From Rhodococcus sp. OK302 (lineage in GTDB: Bacteria > Actinomycetota > Actinomycetes > Mycobacteriales > Mycobacteriaceae): a stretch of DNA of 64,000 nt. Both the position numbers and the translations under genes were made by a program. Positions 44,940-53,105 of the stretch are shown piece after piece. The notes beneath the pieces were generated by a model. It ran no database searches. It saw only the letters and a program-made list of their open reading frames with translations, and was not told the DNA's origin. Position 1 is the stretch's first letter; each line of letters starts with the position of its first letter. The stretch spans positions 1,393,501 to 1,457,500 of the forward strand of contig NZ_NPJZ01000001.1 in assembly GCF_002245895.1 (NCBI RefSeq), read 5' to 3'.

Positions 44940-46340
44940 GTGAGTACGTCACTGAGTAAGAACCCGCCGACGCCTGACGGTGGTGACACAACCGGCGTTG
45001 ACACAGTCGGCGGTGTGCCTCGCAGTCGAATCATCGTCGCCAGCACGATCGGCACGTCGATCGAGTTCTACGATTTCTACATCTATGCGACGGCTGCGGT
45101 CTCGGTGTTCCCGCATCTCTTCTTCCCCAAAGGCAACGACACCACCGCGCTCCTGGCGTCGCTGGCGACGTTCGGTCTCGCGTTCGTAGCGCGTCCGCTC
45201 GGTTCGATCCTCTTCGGTCACTTCGGTGACCGGGTGGGCCGCAAGGCGACATTGGTCGGCTCGCTCCTGACGATGGGTGTCGCGACGTTCCTCATCGGTG
45301 TGCTCCCGACCTATGCGCAAGTGGGTTTGCTCGCACCGGCGCTTCTTGCGCTGATGCGTTTCTGTCAGGGACTCGGCCTCGGCGGTGAGTGGTCCGGTGC
45401 AGCGTTGCTTGCAACCGAGACGGCAAAGGAAGGCAAGCGGGCCTGGGCGGCCATGTGGCCACAGTTGGGCGCGCCCATCGGTTTCTTCCTTGCGAACGGT
45501 CTGTTCCTGGCGATCTCGCTGATGATGAACCACGACAGCGCGAATCCGGACCTCGACGGAGCATTTCTCTCGTGGGGCTGGCGAATTCCCTTCCTGCTCA
45601 GCGCAATCATGGTGATGATCGGCCTGTACGTGCGGCTTCGTCTCGAGGAAACTCCGGTGTTCGCGCGCGCAGTCGAGCGCGGCGAGAAGGTCAAGACACC
45701 ACTCGCCGAGGTATTCAAGACCAGCTGGCGTCAGCTGATCATCGGTACCTTCGTCATGCTCGCCACCTACACGCTGTTCTACCTCATGACCACGTGGGTG
45801 CTCAGCTACGGAATCGCGAAGACTCCCGCCGAAGGCGGCGTCGGAGCGGGCTTCAAATACACCGATTTCCTTGTGCTGCAGCTGATCGCAGTGGTCTTCT
45901 TCGCTGCCGCAGTGCCGGTATCGGGTTGGCTGGCTGACCGCTACGGCCGACGCATCACGCTGCTGGTCATCACGGGCATGTTGATGGTATTCGGTCTCAC
46001 GTTCGGCCTTTTCCTGCAGTCCGACGGCATGAGCGACGGCCGGATGCTGGCTTTCCTGATCGTCGGCATGATCCTGATGGGTCTGACCTTCGGGCCGATG
46101 AGTGCTGTTCTCCCGGAACTGTTCCCGACCAACGTCCGGTACACGGGCTCGGGTATCGCCTACAACACCGCAAGCATCCTCGGTGCGGCAGTTGCACCGT
46201 TCATCGCGGTCTATCTGGTCGACCACTACGGCGTCGGCTGGGTCGGAATCTACCTGCTGGTTGCCGCGGCCCTGACGTTTGTCGCGCTGCTCGTCATGCG
46301 TGAGACGAAGGACGAGTCGCTCGACGATGTAGGGGCATAG
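44940..46340 (+). CDS. MHS-family (MFS) transporter
   Basis: Protein of 466 residues from GTG 44940, nine bases after GCAGGAG. Twelve membrane segments expected; MHS motifs TSIEFYDFYIYATAAV, FGHFGDRVGRKATL and RFCQGLGLGGEWSGAALL, later SGWLADRYGRRITL and LPELFPTNVRYTGSGIAYN. A proton-coupled carboxylate or osmolyte importer; being next to acs suggests a short organic acid substrate (weak inference). About 41% identity-like resemblance is not claimed; it is a different member from the transporter at 32509. Confidence 0.85.
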   Translation: MSTSLSKNPPTPDGGDTTGVDTVGGVPRSRIIVASTIGTSIEFYDFYIYATAAVSVFPHLFFPKGNDTTALLASLATFGLAFVARPLGSILFGHFGDRVGRKATLVGSLLTMGVATFLIGVLPTYAQVGLLAPALLALMRFCQGLGLGGEWSGAALLATETAKEGKRAWAAMWPQLGAPIGFFLANGLFLAISLMMNHDSANPDLDGAFLSWGWRIPFLLSAIMVMIGLYVRLRLEETPVFARAVERGEKVKTPLAEVFKTSWRQLIIGTFVMLATYTLFYLMTTWVLSYGIAKTPAEGGVGAGFKYTDFLVLQLIAVVFFAAAVPVSGWLADRYGRRITLLVITGMLMVFGLTFGLFLQSDGMSDGRMLAFLIVGMILMGLTFGPMSAVLPELFPTNVRYTGSGIAYNTASILGAAVAPFIAVYLVDHYGVGWVGIYLLVAAALTFVALLVMRETKDESLDDVGA

Positions 46341-46346
46341 CCCCCC

Positions 46347-46386
46347 GTGCGCCCTTTTGGTAGTGCCCACTACCAAAAAGGCGCAC
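46347..46386. terminator. Bidirectional terminator between MHS transporter and acs
   Basis: Long stem GTGCGCC-TTTTGGTAGT paired with ACTACCAAAA-GGCGCAC, one bulge each side, loop GCCC. A/T blocks inside the stem give U-rich ends in both directions. Confidence 0.75.
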
Positions 46387-46399
46387 AGGGCCGCAGGCC

Positions 46400-48331
46400 C
46401 TACTTTCCGCGAATTGCGTCGAATACCTTGGGATCCACCAGCGTTGAGGTGTCTCCGAGGTCGCGGCCTTCCGCGATATCGCGCAGGAGTCGACGCATGA
46501 TCTTGCCGGAGCGGGTTTTCGGGAGCTCGGGCACGATGGTGATCTGACGGGGCTTGGCGATGGGGCTGATGTCCTTGGACACCTGTGCTTTGAGTTCCGC
46601 GATCAGGATTTCTCCGGTGTTTTCGACGCCCTCGCGCAGGATCACGTAGGCGACGATGCCTTGGCCGGTGGTCTCGTCGGCTGCTCCGACGACGGCGGCT
46701 TCGGCCACACCGTGATGGTTGACCAGTGCCGATTCCACCTCGGAGGTGGAGATGCGGTGGCCGGAGACGTTCATGACGTCGTCGACGCGGCCGAGAACCC
46801 AGAGGTCGCCGTCGTCGTCGTACTTGGCGCCGTCACCGGCGAAGTACCAGCCTTCTTCGGCGTAGCGGGCCCAGTAGGTGTCCTTGAAGCGTTCCATGTC
46901 GCCCCAGATGCCGCGCAGCATCGCCGGCCACGGCTGGTCGAGCACGAGGTAGCCGTTTCCGCCGGCGCCGAGGATCTTTGCGTCGTCGTCGACGATTTTC
47001 GCGGAGATACCCGGTAGTGGTGCCATCGCGGATCCGGGCTTGGTGGCGGTGATTCCGGGCAGCGGCGAGATCATGATCGCGCCGGTTTCGGTCTGCCACC
47101 AGGTGTCGACGATGGGCGCCTTGCCGCCGCCGATGACGTCGCGGAACCAGCGCCACGCTTCGGGGTTGATGGGTTCGCCGACGGAGCCGAGGAGGCGGAT
47201 CGAGGTCAGGTCGTGGGCGTCGGGAATCTCGCGCCCCCACTTCATGAATGTGCGCACGAGGGTGGGGGCGGTGTAGTAGATGGAGACGTCGTACTTTTCG
47301 ATGATCTCGAAGTGGCGGTGCTCGTTCGGGGAGTTCGGGGTGCCTTCGTAGACGACCTGGGTGACGCCGTTCGAGAGTGGGCCGTAGACGATGTAGGAGT
47401 GTCCGGTGACCCAGCCGATGTCGGCGGTGCACCAGTAAACGTCTTGTCCGGCTTTGTGATCGAAGACGTTGTGGTGGGTGTACGACGCCTGGGTGAGGTA
47501 GCCGCCGGAGGTGTGGATGATGCCCTTGGGCTTACCGGTGGTGCCGGAGGTGTAGAGGATGAACAGGGGATGCTCGGCGTCGAACGGCTGAGCTTCGTGT
47601 TCGGGGGAAGCTGTAGCGACGGTTTCGTGCCACCACAGGTCGCGGCCTTGCGTCCAGGCGACGTCGATGCCGGTCCTGTTGACTACCAACACGTTTTGGA
47701 CGGATTGCGCGCCGTCGACGGATTCGTCGACGGCTTCCTTGATGGGGGCTGCAGATCCGCGGCGCCATTGGCCGTCGACGGTGACGACGAGTTTGGCTTG
47801 TGCGTCGTCGATGCGTGAGCGTAGGGCGGTGGCGGAGAATCCGGCGAAGACGACGGAGTGGGTCAGTCCGAGGCGGGCGCAGGCGAGCATCGTGACTATC
47901 GCTTCGGGGATCATCGGCATGTAGATGGCAACGCGGTCACCGGCGACGAGTCCGAGGTCGGTGAATGTGTTTGCGGCGCGGCTGACTTCGGCGAGCAGGT
48001 CGTTGTAGGTGAGGTCGCGGCTGTCGCCGGGTTCGCCTTCGAAGTGGATTGCGACGCGGTCGCCGTTGCCGGCGAGGACGTGGCGGTCGACGCAGTTGTA
48101 GGCGACGTTGAGTTTGCCGCCGACAAACCATTTGGCTACGGGTGCGTCGGTCCAGTCGAGGACGTCGGTCCATTTTTCGTGCCAGTGCAGACGTTCGGCT
48201 TGGTCGGCCCAGAAGCCGAGGCGGTCGGTGTCGGCGGCAGCCTGGAGTTCCGGTCCGGCGTTGGCGGCCGCGGCAAATTCTGCGCTGGGCGGGTACGCCT
48301 GCGGGACGTCTGTTTCGGCTGCACTGGTCAT
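46400..48331 (-). CDS. acs: Acetyl-CoA synthetase
   Basis: Protein of 643 residues from ATG 48331. Motifs: YTSGTTGKPKGI (P-loop), DTWWQTETG, YFAGDGAKYDDDG, NVSGHRISTSEVES and PKTRSGKIMRR, whose Lys is the catalytic, acetylation-regulated residue. It makes acetyl-CoA from acetate. A perfect Crp/GlxR-type site lies 46-61 bases upstream of the start, indicating carbon-source control. Matches Rv3667. Confidence 0.96.
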   Translation of the reverse strand: MTSAAETDVPQAYPPSAEFAAAANAGPELQAAADTDRLGFWADQAERLHWHEKWTDVLDWTDAPVAKWFVGGKLNVAYNCVDRHVLAGNGDRVAIHFEGEPGDSRDLTYNDLLAEVSRAANTFTDLGLVAGDRVAIYMPMIPEAIVTMLACARLGLTHSVVFAGFSATALRSRIDDAQAKLVVTVDGQWRRGSAAPIKEAVDESVDGAQSVQNVLVVNRTGIDVAWTQGRDLWWHETVATASPEHEAQPFDAEHPLFILYTSGTTGKPKGIIHTSGGYLTQASYTHHNVFDHKAGQDVYWCTADIGWVTGHSYIVYGPLSNGVTQVVYEGTPNSPNEHRHFEIIEKYDVSIYYTAPTLVRTFMKWGREIPDAHDLTSIRLLGSVGEPINPEAWRWFRDVIGGGKAPIVDTWWQTETGAIMISPLPGITATKPGSAMAPLPGISAKIVDDDAKILGAGGNGYLVLDQPWPAMLRGIWGDMERFKDTYWARYAEEGWYFAGDGAKYDDDGDLWVLGRVDDVMNVSGHRISTSEVESALVNHHGVAEAAVVGAADETTGQGIVAYVILREGVENTGEILIAELKAQVSKDISPIAKPRQITIVPELPKTRSGKIMRRLLRDIAEGRDLGDTSTLVDPKVFDAIRGK

Positions 48332-48376
48332 GATTGACGGCCTTCTTTCGCTTCGGATCGGTAGTACATCGCTCCG

Positions 48377-48392
48377 TGTGAGGGTAGTCACA
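48377..48392. promoter_or_regulatory. Crp/GlxR binding site upstream of acs
   Basis: TGTGAGGGTAGTCACA is a perfect match to TGTGA-N6-TCACA. It lies 46-61 bases upstream of the acs ATG and about 140 bases upstream of the divergent Fic-like gene. Confidence 0.8.
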
Positions 48393-48533
48393 AGAGCTGT
48401 CAATCGCACCGTTGCATCACGTTGCAACTGCTTGTCCTGCGACAATCGGTCGAATCGATGCGACGGGTGGTTGCCGACGGCGACAAGCGGGCGGCTACTT
48501 TTCGGGTGCACCTGACGGGTACCGTCGTTGATC

Positions 48534-49286
48534 GTGACTGATCCCTTGCAGCCCCTCGTAGATCTCCCCGGCGTTCTTGCCGCCGCTGATCACGCGCGCG
48601 ACGCGCTCGGTGAAGTGCATCGGCACAAAACAAACAGGCGGGGTTGGCCGACGACTGCTGCGGAGGCCGCAGTTCGCGCCGCCCGGGCCTCGGCCTCCTT
48701 GGCTGGCGGATCAACAGTGTTGCCGGCCGAGGGTCTGGCGGGAGATCCGATTCTTGCCGGCGCGTTGCGGGTCGCCCAGGCGCTCGACGGAGACAGCCTT
48801 CCGTTGATGGAAGCGACGTGGAAGCGGGCGCCGTTGCAGGCGTTGGCGCGGTTGCATCTGCTGGCGGCCGCGGATCTGGTGGAGGATTCCGACGAACTCG
48901 GTAGGCCTCGATCGGATCGTGGAGTTGGGGAACGCCTCGACGCCCTGGCTCAACTCGTCACCGGTGGTACGTCGGCGCCGGCGCCGGTTCTGGCTGCTGT
49001 TGTTCACGGTGAACTTCTGGCATTGAGTCCGTTCGGCACTGCCGACGGAATTGTGGCGCGGGCGGCGTCTCGTCTGGTTGCCGTGTCGTCCGGGTTGGAT
49101 CCGCACAACCTCGGTGTCCCGGAGGTCAGTTGGTTGCGTAGGCCGCAGGCGTATGCGGATGGTGCTGCGGGGTTTGCCTCCGGTCGGGCCGAGGGCGTCG
49201 GCAGTTGGGTGATTCTGTGCTGTGGTGCTCTCGAAGCCGGCGCTCGCGAAGCCGCGTCGATTGCTGATGCTGCTGCCGCAGGCTAG
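48534..49286 (+). CDS. Degenerate Fic-domain-like protein (Rv3662c-like)
   Basis: Protein of 250 residues (GTG 48534; TTG 48528 possible). The segment VHGELLALSPFGTADGIVARAASRL lines up with the Fic core pattern HPFxxGNGRxxR, but the catalytic His is Ser (SPF) and the GNGR anion-binding loop is ADGIVAR. An N-terminal RAARASASLAGGS resembles the Fic inhibitory-helix region SxxxEG with Glu lost. If the alignment is right, AMP-transfer activity is improbable and a structural or regulatory role is likely. Matches the M. tuberculosis gene Rv3662c by position. Confidence 0.6.
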   Translation: MTDPLQPLVDLPGVLAAADHARDALGEVHRHKTNRRGWPTTAAEAAVRAARASASLAGGSTVLPAEGLAGDPILAGALRVAQALDGDSLPLMEATWKRAPLQALARLHLLAAADLVEDSDELGRPRSDRGVGERLDALAQLVTGGTSAPAPVLAAVVHGELLALSPFGTADGIVARAASRLVAVSSGLDPHNLGVPEVSWLRRPQAYADGAAGFASGRAEGVGSWVILCCGALEAGAREAASIADAAAAG

Positions 49287-49311
49287 CTCCACCACAAACT
49301 AGGTACACGCA

Positions 49312-49608
49312 CAAAACGGGCGGCGCTGCCGATAAATCGACTTCGCCGCCCGTTAGCACGGACTGCTCGTTACCAAGCGTGCTCGGTGGGTTGTGTGGGT
49401 GGCCTCGGCGAGGGATCGCCCTTCTGAGTTTGTCTCCGCAACCTGTGCGGAGTCCTCGCTCAAACTGAACGAATCTCGCAGGCCCACAACGCTTCTGCCC
49501 TTATAGTGGCTTGTGCTCCGCGTGGGTGCCCTAGTGCCCGTGCTGGGAATTTCAGTTGGGGAAACGGCCCTTCTCTTCCGAGCCGTTCCTGGCCTTCCGT
49601 TCTTCCGT
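49312..49608 (-). ncRNA. Probable Ms1/MTS2823-type 6S-like RNA
   Basis: About 297 bases on the minus strand. A promoter with -35 TTGCTG (plus 49638-49643) and -10 TACAAA (plus 49615-49620), 17 bases apart, predicts a start near 49608; a terminator (AACGGGCGGCG/CGCCGCCCGTT, plus 49315-49325 and 49344-49354, followed on the minus strand by TTTT) ends it near 49312. The centre folds into a nested long hairpin: CTCCGCA/TGCGGAG (49434-49440 with 49446-49452), AGTTTG/CAAACT (49427-49432 with 49461-49466) and GTTGTG..GG/CCCACAAC (49390-49398 with 49483-49490). In M. tuberculosis the about 300-base stationary-phase RNA MTS2823 lies between Rv3661 and Rv3662c, in the same place and orientation as here. 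The Ms1 homologue binds core RNA polymerase. The 387-base gap holds no convincing gene. Confidence 0.75.
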
Positions 49609-49673
49609 AACTCCTTTGTACTCTGTGTCGCCGCTCACAGCAAGTGGCAATTTTTGTTTGTGGGCTTCGGATT

Positions 49674-50492
49674 TCAGCGTTTTCGACGCAACAGTGCAAA
49701 CGTCACAACCCCGGCGGTCAAGGCCCCGATGCCGACTGCCGCCGTAGTTGCGACCGTAGTGTTCGACTGCGCCGACAACCGTGCCCGGAGGGAGACCGGA
49801 TTCGAGAAAGTTAGTATGGGCCAACCGTTTCCGGCCGCTGCCTTACGAAGTGCGCGGTCCGGGTTGACTGCCGTAGGATGCCCGACAGCTTCGAGCATCG
49901 GCAAGTCGGTTACGGAGTCGGAGTAGGCGTAACTGGAACTGAGGTCGTAGCCGTACCGGTCTGCGAGTCGTTCCATCGCTTCCACCTTGCCGGGGCCGTA
50001 GCAGTAGAACTCGACCTCGCCCGTGTAGTGCCCGTCAGTTTCCTTCATAGCCGTCGCCACAGAGTGAGTTGCCCCCAGCGCCCGGGCGATCGGAGCCACG
50101 ATTTCCTCTCCGGAAGCGGACACCACGATGACGTCGTGCCCTCTCAACTTGTGGTCGGCGATCAGATCGGCAGCCTCGGCATAGACGAGTGGATCCACGA
50201 TGTCGTGCAGAGTTTCGGCGACGATCGATTTCACCTGCTCCACATCCCACCCGGCGCACATCGCGGTGAGATGTTCGCGCATCCGTTCCATCTGATCGTG
50301 ATCGGCACCGGAGAGTAGAAACAGAAATTGGGCGTAACTGCTCTTGAGGACGGAGCGTCGGTTGATCAGTCCCTGAGCGAAGAACGGTTTGCTGAAAGCC
50401 AGCGTGCTGGATTTGGCGATGACGGTCTTGTCGAGGTCGAAGAAAGCGGCAGTCCGCCCGGTTGTCAGTCCATTCGCAAGCTTGTCGGTCAC
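49674..50492 (-). CDS. HAD-IB family phosphatase (SerB-like) with C-terminal membrane tail
   Basis: Protein of 272 residues (GTG start). HAD motif I FFDLDKTV, motif II VVSASGEE, motif III/IV GKVEAM and YSDSVTDLPML. Cap-type I pattern of SerB-like phosphatases. A hydrophobic helix (TTVATTAAVGIGALTAGVVTFALL) and RRKR at the C terminus suggest membrane anchoring. Matches Rv3661. It is flanked by the Ms1-like RNA downstream and the 6C-like RNA, divergent, upstream. Confidence 0.88.
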   Translation of the reverse strand: MTDKLANGLTTGRTAAFFDLDKTVIAKSSTLAFSKPFFAQGLINRRSVLKSSYAQFLFLLSGADHDQMERMREHLTAMCAGWDVEQVKSIVAETLHDIVDPLVYAEAADLIADHKLRGHDVIVVSASGEEIVAPIARALGATHSVATAMKETDGHYTGEVEFYCYGPGKVEAMERLADRYGYDLSSSYAYSDSVTDLPMLEAVGHPTAVNPDRALRKAAAGNGWPILTFSNPVSLRARLSAQSNTTVATTAAVGIGALTAGVVTFALLRRKR

Positions 50493-50619
50493 AGCTACCG
50501 AGGATAGTCCGACAGACGGTTCGTATGTGCCTCGAAAGCGTGGGATTCTGTGGCGAAATTTGTGAATCAGTGCTGCTCAGGCTTGCATTTTTAGGATTGC
50601 CGCGGTGTAGGGTTAGCGC

Positions 50620-50713
50620 AGTTCGATTCGTTCGGACGAGTTCAGCCCAACCCCCCGGGGCTGAACTGATGAACGGCCCCCGCCTCCCCCCAGACGGGGG
50701 TCGTTCGCTTTTT
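50620..50713 (+). ncRNA. 6C small RNA (B11-like)
   Basis: Two adjacent hairpins each display six consecutive C in the loop, the defining feature of the actinobacterial 6C RNA: GTTCAGCCC (50640-50648) with GGGCTGAAC (50658-50666), loop AACCCCCCG; and AACGGCCCCCG (50672-50682) with CGGGGGTCGTT (50695-50705), loop CTCCCCCCAGA. TTTTT follows at 50709-50713, so the second hairpin is also the terminator. Start is approximate; a possible -10 TAGGGT is at 50608-50613. In M. tuberculosis the 93-base 6C RNA B11 lies between Rv3660c (ssd) and Rv3661 in the same relative orientation. Confidence 0.85.
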
Positions 50714-50744
50714 CTGGGGGCAGTCGCCGGCCCAGTCGCGTGAG

Positions 50745-50771
50745 TTATCCACAGACCGCGAGTTGTCCACA
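50745..50771 (+). promoter_or_regulatory. Pair of DnaA boxes upstream of ssd
   Basis: TTATCCACA (50745-50753) and TTGTCCACA (50763-50771) are perfect DnaA-box sequences in direct repeat, 18 bases apart, embedded in a repeated GAGTTRTCCACAGAC. They lie between the 6C terminator and the ssd start. Confidence 0.6.
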
Positions 50772-50823
50772 GACTTCTTCGGGTGTCTGTCGTTTCCGGG
50801 CGATCGAGAACAGGCTCTTGCCC

Positions 50824-51924
50824 ATGAACTCGATGGCAGCAGCAGGCACAGGGCAGACCGGCGCGGATGTCTTGGTGATGGTCGACGATCCGATGATTCT
50901 CGCCAGTGTGCGACGCGTCGCTGCCGCGATTGATCAGGCAGTGGACGAGGCGATGCATCCGGTCTCGCGGCAGCAATGGAATCGAGCGTCGGCCGTAGTT
51001 CTCGACGCGGCGAGTGCCAGAGCTTGTTCGAGTCGCAACCCCAGACGTTCGCGTGTATTCATCGTCAACGAGGGGGAACCCACGATCGACGAGTGGAAGT
51101 ACGCCACCTCCATCGGGGCGCAGTCCGTGTTCACGTTGCCCGCCGACGAGAATGCGTTGGTCGCCGTGCTGGCCGAGCATTCCGCAAGCCGCGGCGACGG
51201 CACAGTCGTGGCCGTTGTCGGCGGTTGTGGTGGAGCAGGGGCTTCCGTGAGTGCCGCCGCGATTGCCTTGACGTCTGCTGCTCGTCACACACCGACATTG
51301 CTTGTCGACGTCGACGCACTCGGCAGCGGCGCGGACGTCTTGCTCGGTATCGATTCTGTTCCGGGGTTGCGTTGGTCGGCGTTGACGGTCGAGGGTGGAC
51401 GGTTGTCGCCGGAAGCGCTTCGCGATGCACTTCCCGCGTTGGGAAAGGATCTGCGGGTACTCGCGTGCAGCAGGCGGGAAGTTTGCGGTCCTTCGGTCAC
51501 GGCTGTGGCGGCGGTGCTCGACGCCGGACGACGGTCGGGCGGCGTGGTTGTGTGCGACGTTCCGCGCGATCGAAGCCCGGTGGTCGAAGCGGTTCTCGAA
51601 GCATCGGACTTCGTGGTGATGGTCGTCCCGGCCACGGTGGCGTCGTGTGTCGCGGCCGAGAAGGTGGGGGTGTGGGCGGCGGAACATAATTCGAATATCG
51701 GGCTGCTGGTGCGCGGTCCGGCTCCGGGAGGTCTCCGCGGGGTCGATGTTGCGAACATGCTCGGTTTGCCGTTGATCGCGGTCATGCGTGGGCATCGATC
51801 ACTTGCGTCGATGCTCGAGCGTGGCGGGTTGGAATTGACACGTCATTGTCCTTTGAGTGTCGGTTCCGGCGCCGTTCTGGACGCGATTACTTCAGGGGCA
51901 CGCATCTGGGGCACTGCAGCATGA
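50824..51924 (+). CDS. ssd: Septum-site-determining protein Ssd / CpaE (TadZ)-like ATPase
   Basis: Protein of 366 residues from ATG 50824 (ATG 50833 possible). MinD/ParA-like fold: a receiver-like N-terminal part, then VVGGCGGAGASVSAAAIAL in place of a Walker A (the signature Lys is absent from the first position, Ser replaces Thr), LLVDVDALGSGADVLLGI and VVCDVPRDRSP. First gene of a Tad cluster, as Rv3660c in M. tuberculosis, where Ssd affects septation. It may position the pilus machine at the pole. Overlaps tadA by ATGA. Confidence 0.85.
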   Translation: MNSMAAAGTGQTGADVLVMVDDPMILASVRRVAAAIDQAVDEAMHPVSRQQWNRASAVVLDAASARACSSRNPRRSRVFIVNEGEPTIDEWKYATSIGAQSVFTLPADENALVAVLAEHSASRGDGTVVAVVGGCGGAGASVSAAAIALTSAARHTPTLLVDVDALGSGADVLLGIDSVPGLRWSALTVEGGRLSPEALRDALPALGKDLRVLACSRREVCGPSVTAVAAVLDAGRRSGGVVVCDVPRDRSPVVEAVLEASDFVVMVVPATVASCVAAEKVGVWAAEHNSNIGLLVRGPAPGGLRGVDVANMLGLPLIAVMRGHRSLASMLERGGLELTRHCPLSVGSGAVLDAITSGARIWGTAA

Positions 51925-53105
51925 GCGGCCTGGTCACGGCGGACCTGCTCGAGCGAGTCCGTGAACGATTGACGGCGTCGACAAGCCTGGAGCCGACAGC
52001 GGCTACGGTGGCCGACGCTGTTCGCGCCGAATCCTCAGGGGTGCTGGGTGATACCGACTTGTTGGAGGTGCTGCGAATCCTCCAGACCGAACTGACCGGC
52101 GCTGGCCCGCTCGAATCGCTTTTGCACGAACCCGGTGTCGCCGATGTTCTGGTGACCGCGCCGGACGAGGTGTGGGTGGATCGAGGCGTCGGGTTGGAGC
52201 GAACCACGGTGAGATTTGCCGACGAGGCCGCGGTACGACGCCTCGCGCAGCGGTTGGCTTTGTCGGCGGGTAGACGACTCGACGACGCGCAGCCGTGGGT
52301 CGACGGTCGGCTGCACGGTGTGGGTGACGGTCACTTCGGTGTTCGGTTGCACGCTGTTCTCGCACCGGTTGCGCAGGGCGGAACCTGCTTGTCCTTGCGC
52401 GTGCTTCGGCCGGCGACGCAGGGACTCGACGCACTGTGCGAACGCGGCGCGATCGAACCGGGGGCCAGAACGTTGCTCGATCGAATCATTGCGTGCCGCT
52501 TGGCGTTTCTCGTGATCGGTGGCACCGGTGCCGGAAAAACTACATTGCTGTCGGCGGTCCTGGGTGCCGTCGATCCCCGAGAGCGGATCATCTGTGTCGA
52601 GGACGCCGCAGAGTTGGCTCCGCCGCATCCCCATGTCGTTCGGTTAGTTGCACGTGCGCCGAATGTGGAGGGTGTCGGGGAGGTGACGGTACGCGATCTC
52701 GTACGTCAGGCGCTGCGGATGCGCCCTGACCGCATAGTGGTCGGAGAAGTTCGTGGAGCCGAGGTCATCGACCTTCTGACAGCCTTGAATACGGGTCATG
52801 ACGGCGGCGCCGGAACCATCCATGCCAACTCTCCGGAGGAGGTGCCGGCCAGGCTGGAGGCACTGGCAGCTTTGGGTGGGATGGACCGAAATGCGTTGCA
52901 CAGTCAGCTTGCAGCAGCAGTCCAGGTGATCTTGCATGTTCATCGCAGTGCTGACGGATCCAGGCGACTCGAACAGATCGGCGTAATCGAGCGTGGCGCC
53001 GACGGTTTCGTACGCATCAACGAGGCCTGGCCGACGGTGGGTCCGGGCCGCGATCAACTCGAGCGGCTGTTGCGCCTTCGCGATCGAGAGAGCCTCGTTC
53101 GATGA
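51921..53105 (+). CDS. tadA: Tad pilus secretion ATPase TadA
   Basis: Protein of 394 residues from ATG 51921. Type II/IV secretion ATPase: Walker A GGTGAGKTTLL (about 200-210), Asp box ICVEDAAEL, RMRPDRIVVGEVRGAEV (Walker B region) and His box TGHDGGAGTIHANS. It powers Flp-type pilus assembly or a derived secretion apparatus from the cytoplasmic face. ATGA overlap with tadB. Confidence 0.93.
   Translation: MSGLVTADLLERVRERLTASTSLEPTAATVADAVRAESSGVLGDTDLLEVLRILQTELTGAGPLESLLHEPGVADVLVTAPDEVWVDRGVGLERTTVRFADEAAVRRLAQRLALSAGRRLDDAQPWVDGRLHGVGDGHFGVRLHAVLAPVAQGGTCLSLRVLRPATQGLDALCERGAIEPGARTLLDRIIACRLAFLVIGGTGAGKTTLLSAVLGAVDPRERIICVEDAAELAPPHPHVVRLVARAPNVEGVGEVTVRDLVRQALRMRPDRIVVGEVRGAEVIDLLTALNTGHDGGAGTIHANSPEEVPARLEALAALGGMDRNALHSQLAAAVQVILHVHRSADGSRRLEQIGVIERGADGFVRINEAWPTVGPGRDQLERLLRLRDRESLVR

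Noticed and set aside
44949..46376. 475-residue frame antisense to the MHS transporter
   Set aside because: Low-complexity charged translation; the sense strand carries MHS motifs and a ribosome site.
49513..49926. 137-residue plus-strand frame overlapping the Ms1-type RNA
   Set aside because: It overlaps the HAD gene and the RNA promoter, has no ribosome site and no domain.
50035..51795. 586-residue minus-strand frame across the HAD gene, 6C RNA and ssd
   Set aside because: It runs through the C-rich RNA and two well-supported genes in other frames, and its product is Arg/His-rich with no domain.
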